A stretch of 5,689 nucleotides of DNA. Source: an uncultured Pseudomonadota bacterium (lineage in GTDB: Bacteria > Pseudomonadota > Gammaproteobacteria > Burkholderiales > Usitatibacteraceae). The translations under genes were made by a program, and so were the position numbers. The stretch covers positions 1-5,689 of the forward strand of contig CAMPHL010000197.1 of the NCBI GenBank assembly GCA_946885905.1, given 5' to 3'. The notes beneath the pieces are model-generated. The model saw only the letters and a program-made list of their open reading frames with translations, ran no database searches and had not been told where the DNA came from. Positions 5,141-5,689 of this stretch are shown in pieces. Within the stretch, counting starts at the first letter, position 1. Each line of letters starts with the position of its first letter.

Positions 5141-5689
5141 CATTCGCGCGTCATCCGCCAGTATTGCCACTTCATCGTCGCCGCCGAGCCCGCAACGATC
5201 GCGACGAAAGCCAGGATGGATCCCACCGCGAGCGTGGAGAGCCCCGTAAGCCCCTTCCCGACCGTGCATCCGAGCGCGGTCACGCCGCCGAATCCCAGGA
5301 GCACGCCGCCGATGACGTGGTTCGCGGTATCCTCGGCGCCCGCGAGCCCTTCCCAGCGGAAGGTCCTCGACGCGACGGCGTAGGCGAACGAACCCAGCAC
5401 GATTCCCGCGACCGCGGCCACGCCGAAAGTCACGGTGAGCGACTTGTCGCTCCAGAGCATCAGCAACTCGAGCGTGTAGCCCACCGGCGCGGTGTAGGAG
5501 AGCGACTCGATCGTGCGGCTGTTGGTCCCGAAGAACGTGTCCTCGAGGGTTTCCGGGTTTTCCCCGAACCCGAGGTGGCCGGTGACGTACCACCCGCCCA
5601 CGATGGTGAGCCCGACGACGGTGCCGCCGAGCACGTGGTCGAAGCTCGTGCGGAAATCGCGATCCTTGAAGACGAACGCGAGCAGCGCC
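5140..5689 (-). CDS. YeeE/YedE-family sulfur (thiosulfate-type) transport membrane protein, C-terminal part
   Basis: This is an inner-membrane protein of the YeeE/YedE (DUF395, sulphur transport) family, whose studied member TsuA carries thiosulfate inward through conserved cysteines. About 182 residues are visible; the frame is open to the right edge, so the start lies outside. A GTG at 5634 is internal and not a likely start, because family sequence (KDRDFRTSFDHVLGG) continues upstream of it. Hydrophobic segments are VVGLTIVGGWYVTGHLGF, VTFGVAAVAGIVLGSFAYAV and, near the end, VIGGVLLGFGGVTALGCTVGKGLTGLS and a STLAVGSILAFVAIVAGSAA helix. The Cys of GCTVGKG (codon 5268-5266) is the family's conserved C-terminal cysteine. 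The motif usually reads GCTxGQG, so the Lys is a small variation. It ends WRMTRE. Family members are about 350-400 residues. The substrate here is inferred from the family only. Confidence 0.88.
   Translation of the reverse strand, partial: ALLAFVFKDRDFRTSFDHVLGGTVVGLTIVGGWYVTGHLGFGENPETLEDTFFGTNSRTIESLSYTAPVGYTLELLMLWSDKSLTVTFGVAAVAGIVLGSFAYAVASRTFRWEGLAGAEDTANHVIGGVLLGFGGVTALGCTVGKGLTGLSTLAVGSILAFVAIVAGSAATMKWQYWRMTRE

Noticed and set aside
5632..5634. GTG as the true start of the YeeE-family gene
   Set aside because: The frame stays open to the window edge, with family-like residues upstream of the GTG, and the visible part covers only about half of the usual length.
1..5689. CRISPR array, toxin-antitoxin pair, prophage, transposase or reverse-transcriptase/retron system
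   Set aside because: I found no regularly spaced repeats, no paired small genes and no recognisable mobile or defence proteins. Nearly all sequence is accounted for by housekeeping and membrane genes.

Overview
The window is GC-rich DNA (about 65-68% G+C by hand count where sampled) from a Gram-negative bacterium. The evidence is a TonB-dependent outer-membrane receptor, a BamE-like outer-membrane lipoprotein and a CCA-encoding tRNA-Lys. A TAAAAT box directly before a start codon, with the thyA-folA pair, is the layout I associate with Betaproteobacteria. That placement is an inference.

Layout, left to right. At 1-2578 (+) one open frame enters from the left edge and ends as a TonB-dependent receptor. 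Its first ~75 codons do not look like receptor. They resemble the C-terminal part of a large secreted DUF4082 / N,N-dimethylformamidase-beta-like protein and have lower G+C (about 59% against 68% just after). The receptor's signal peptide, TonB box and first part of the plug are absent. The frame therefore appears to be a chimera joined near 221-238. A strong intrinsic terminator follows (2600-2634). At 2655-4438 (+) lies a tight three-gene cluster: a GNAT acetyltransferase, thymidylate synthase (thyA) and dihydrofolate reductase (folA), with gaps of 7 and 4 nt. A possible leaderless promoter precedes it. At 4455-4925 (-) is a convergent lipoprotein gene with two BamE/SmpA-like halves. At 5001-5076 (-) is tRNA-Lys(UUU) with an extended -10 promoter. 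At 5140-5689 (-) is the C-terminal part of a YeeE/YedE (sulfur transport) membrane protein, running off the right edge.

ThyA makes dTMP and oxidises methylene-tetrahydrofolate to dihydrofolate; FolA reduces it back. The pair forms one cycle and is probably co-transcribed. The other genes have no obvious shared task. Apart from the chimera at the left end, the gene content looks like ordinary chromosome. I see no defence system, CRISPR array, transposase or phage gene.

Points worth a second look are the chimeric receptor frame, a 10-bp hairpin with a T6 tract that faces the 3' end of the tRNA and could end a long antisense folA transcript, the two-half lipoprotein, and the G1-U72 pair in the tRNA.
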